DNA from: Altererythrobacter sp.
Lineage (GTDB): Bacteria; Pseudomonadota; Alphaproteobacteria; Sphingomonadales; Sphingomonadaceae
Assembly (NCBI GenBank): GCA_016793865.1
Contig: JAEULJ010000007.1
Span: 1 to 64,000, forward strand
Direction: 5' to 3'
Length of the DNA stretch: 64,000 nucleotides
Numbering within the stretch: position 1 is the stretch's first letter; the number at the start of each line of letters is the position of its first letter. The translations under genes were made by a program, and so were the position numbers. Positions 63,435 to 64,000 of this stretch are shown one piece after another. The notes under the pieces were generated by a model. The model was not told where the DNA came from, did no database searches, and worked only from the letters and a program-made list of their open reading frames with translations.

Positions 63435-64000
63435 CTATTCGCCGAAAGTGCGCTGCCACCAGCCGCGACGGGGCTTGCCATCGCCATCTTCGGCTGGCGC
63501 CGCCTCGTCCGCACCGGACGCTTCGCTCGCTTGCGGGTCGGAATCTCCCGGCTCGGCGGCAGGCTTCTTGCGGCTGCGCCTGGGCTTGGCGGGCGCCTTC
63601 GCCTCGACGGGAGCCACGGCCTCCGCCGGCGCTTCGGCGGCGCTGTCGGCCTTCTTGCGGCGTGTCCGCTTGGGCTTGGCGTCGGCGTCCGCAGCGGGTT
63701 CGGCAGGTGCCTCGGGCGCGGGCATGGTCACCTCGGCGGTCGCATCGGCCACTTCGGCGGCGGCGGCGGGCTTCTTGCGGCGCGAGCTCCGCGGGGCGGG
63801 GGTATCCTCGACGGGGGCAGGGGATTCATCGTCCCCGGGCCCGGCGACGACGGCCATATCCGCCTCCACCTGTTCCGCTACCTCATCGAGCCCGTTTTCG
63901 GCGCCTTCGGATTCGCCGTCCTCGCGGTCGCGGCCGCCACGGCGGCCCCTGCCGCCACGGCGCCGGCGCTTGCGCGGCTTGTGCTCTCCGTCGGCACCCG
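63435..64000 (-). CDS. rne: Ribonuclease E/G, C-terminal part (cut by window edge)
   Basis: The frame is open to base 64000. The visible 188 residues are basic and acidic low-complexity blocks: KPRKRRRRGGRGRRGGRDRE, AAPRSS-like, KPKRTRRKKAD, AKPRRSRKKP and the terminal GWWQRTFGE. This is the disordered C-terminus of alphaproteobacterial RNase E, which scaffolds the RNA degradosome. The catalytic domain lies beyond the window, so the call rests on composition and the terminal RRGWWQRTFG motif. Confidence 0.75.
   Translation of the reverse strand, partial: GADGEHKPRKRRRRGGRGRRGGRDREDGESEGAENGLDEVAEQVEADMAVVAGPGDDESPAPVEDTPAPRSSRRKKPAAAAEVADATAEVTMPAPEAPAEPAADADAKPKRTRRKKADSAAEAPAEAVAPVEAKAPAKPRRSRKKPAAEPGDSDPQASEASGADEAAPAEDGDGKPRRGWWQRTFGE

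Overview
The window is high-GC alphaproteobacterial DNA, most likely from the order Sphingomonadales (Erythrobacteraceae or Sphingomonadaceae). Pointers are the core gene set, an exosortase A-type trio (acyl carrier protein, AMP-ligase, PLP decarboxylase) and GC-rich palindromic repeats. It has two parts joined at a tRNA-Pro(GGG) gene on the minus strand at 22703-22779.

Left of the tRNA (1-22702) lies an integrative, probably conjugative, element. At the far left the end of an IS630-family transposase runs into an ardC antirestriction gene and cuts it off at its metalloprotease active site. Next comes a tightly packed minus-strand operon (12857 down to 1147): an SNF2-type helicase with a DUF3883 tail, an AAA ATPase plus HNH nuclease pair of the Septu (PtuA/PtuB) kind, a small AT-rich ASCH/PUA-like protein, a DUF1156 adenine methyltransferase and a DUF499 P-loop ATPase. 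The DUF499, DUF1156 and helicase parts resemble part of the BREX type 3 set as I recall it, but no PglZ, BrxA or BrxF is present; the Septu pair and the ASCH gene sit between the helicase and methylase genes. A higBA toxin-antitoxin pair precedes the operon. A divergent module of a 234-aa (or 223-aa) protein and an XRE/ImmA-type metallopeptidase follows behind a 16-bp inverted repeat. The transfer genes are a MobF relaxase/helicase, a TraD coupling protein, a small MobC-like protein, a candidate oriT hairpin, an unknown protein with a cysteine-rich tail, an AlpA-type regulator and a membrane protein next to the tRNA. Neither an integrase nor mating-pair-formation genes are in view.

Right of the tRNA (22780-64000) is ordinary chromosome: yajC-secD-secF, a YdjM-like membrane protein, photolyase, a cyclopropane-fatty-acid synthase-like methyltransferase, a beta-lactamase-like lipoprotein, a PilZ protein, purF with an SDR, lolC-lolD, glutathione peroxidase, dnaE, an acyl-CoA synthetase, a DUF411 protein, an OmpA-family protein, a PA0069-type radical SAM protein, moaB, a lytic transglycosylase with a uracil-DNA-glycosylase-like gene, ETF-ubiquinone oxidoreductase, ispE, an N-formylglutamate amidohydrolase-like gene, ilvD, nnr, a 23S rRNA methyltransferase-like gene, the ACP/AMP-ligase/PLP-decarboxylase trio, pirin, zapE, a PaaI-like thioesterase, sdhB and the C-terminus of RNase E.

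A family of GC-rich palindromic repeats is scattered through 26961-50808. One copy is inserted in frame inside ispE, one forms the C-terminus of the YdjM-like protein and abuts a photolyase gene with no standard start codon, and one ends directly at the start codon of the N-formylglutamate amidohydrolase gene, where its arm looks like a ribosome binding site.
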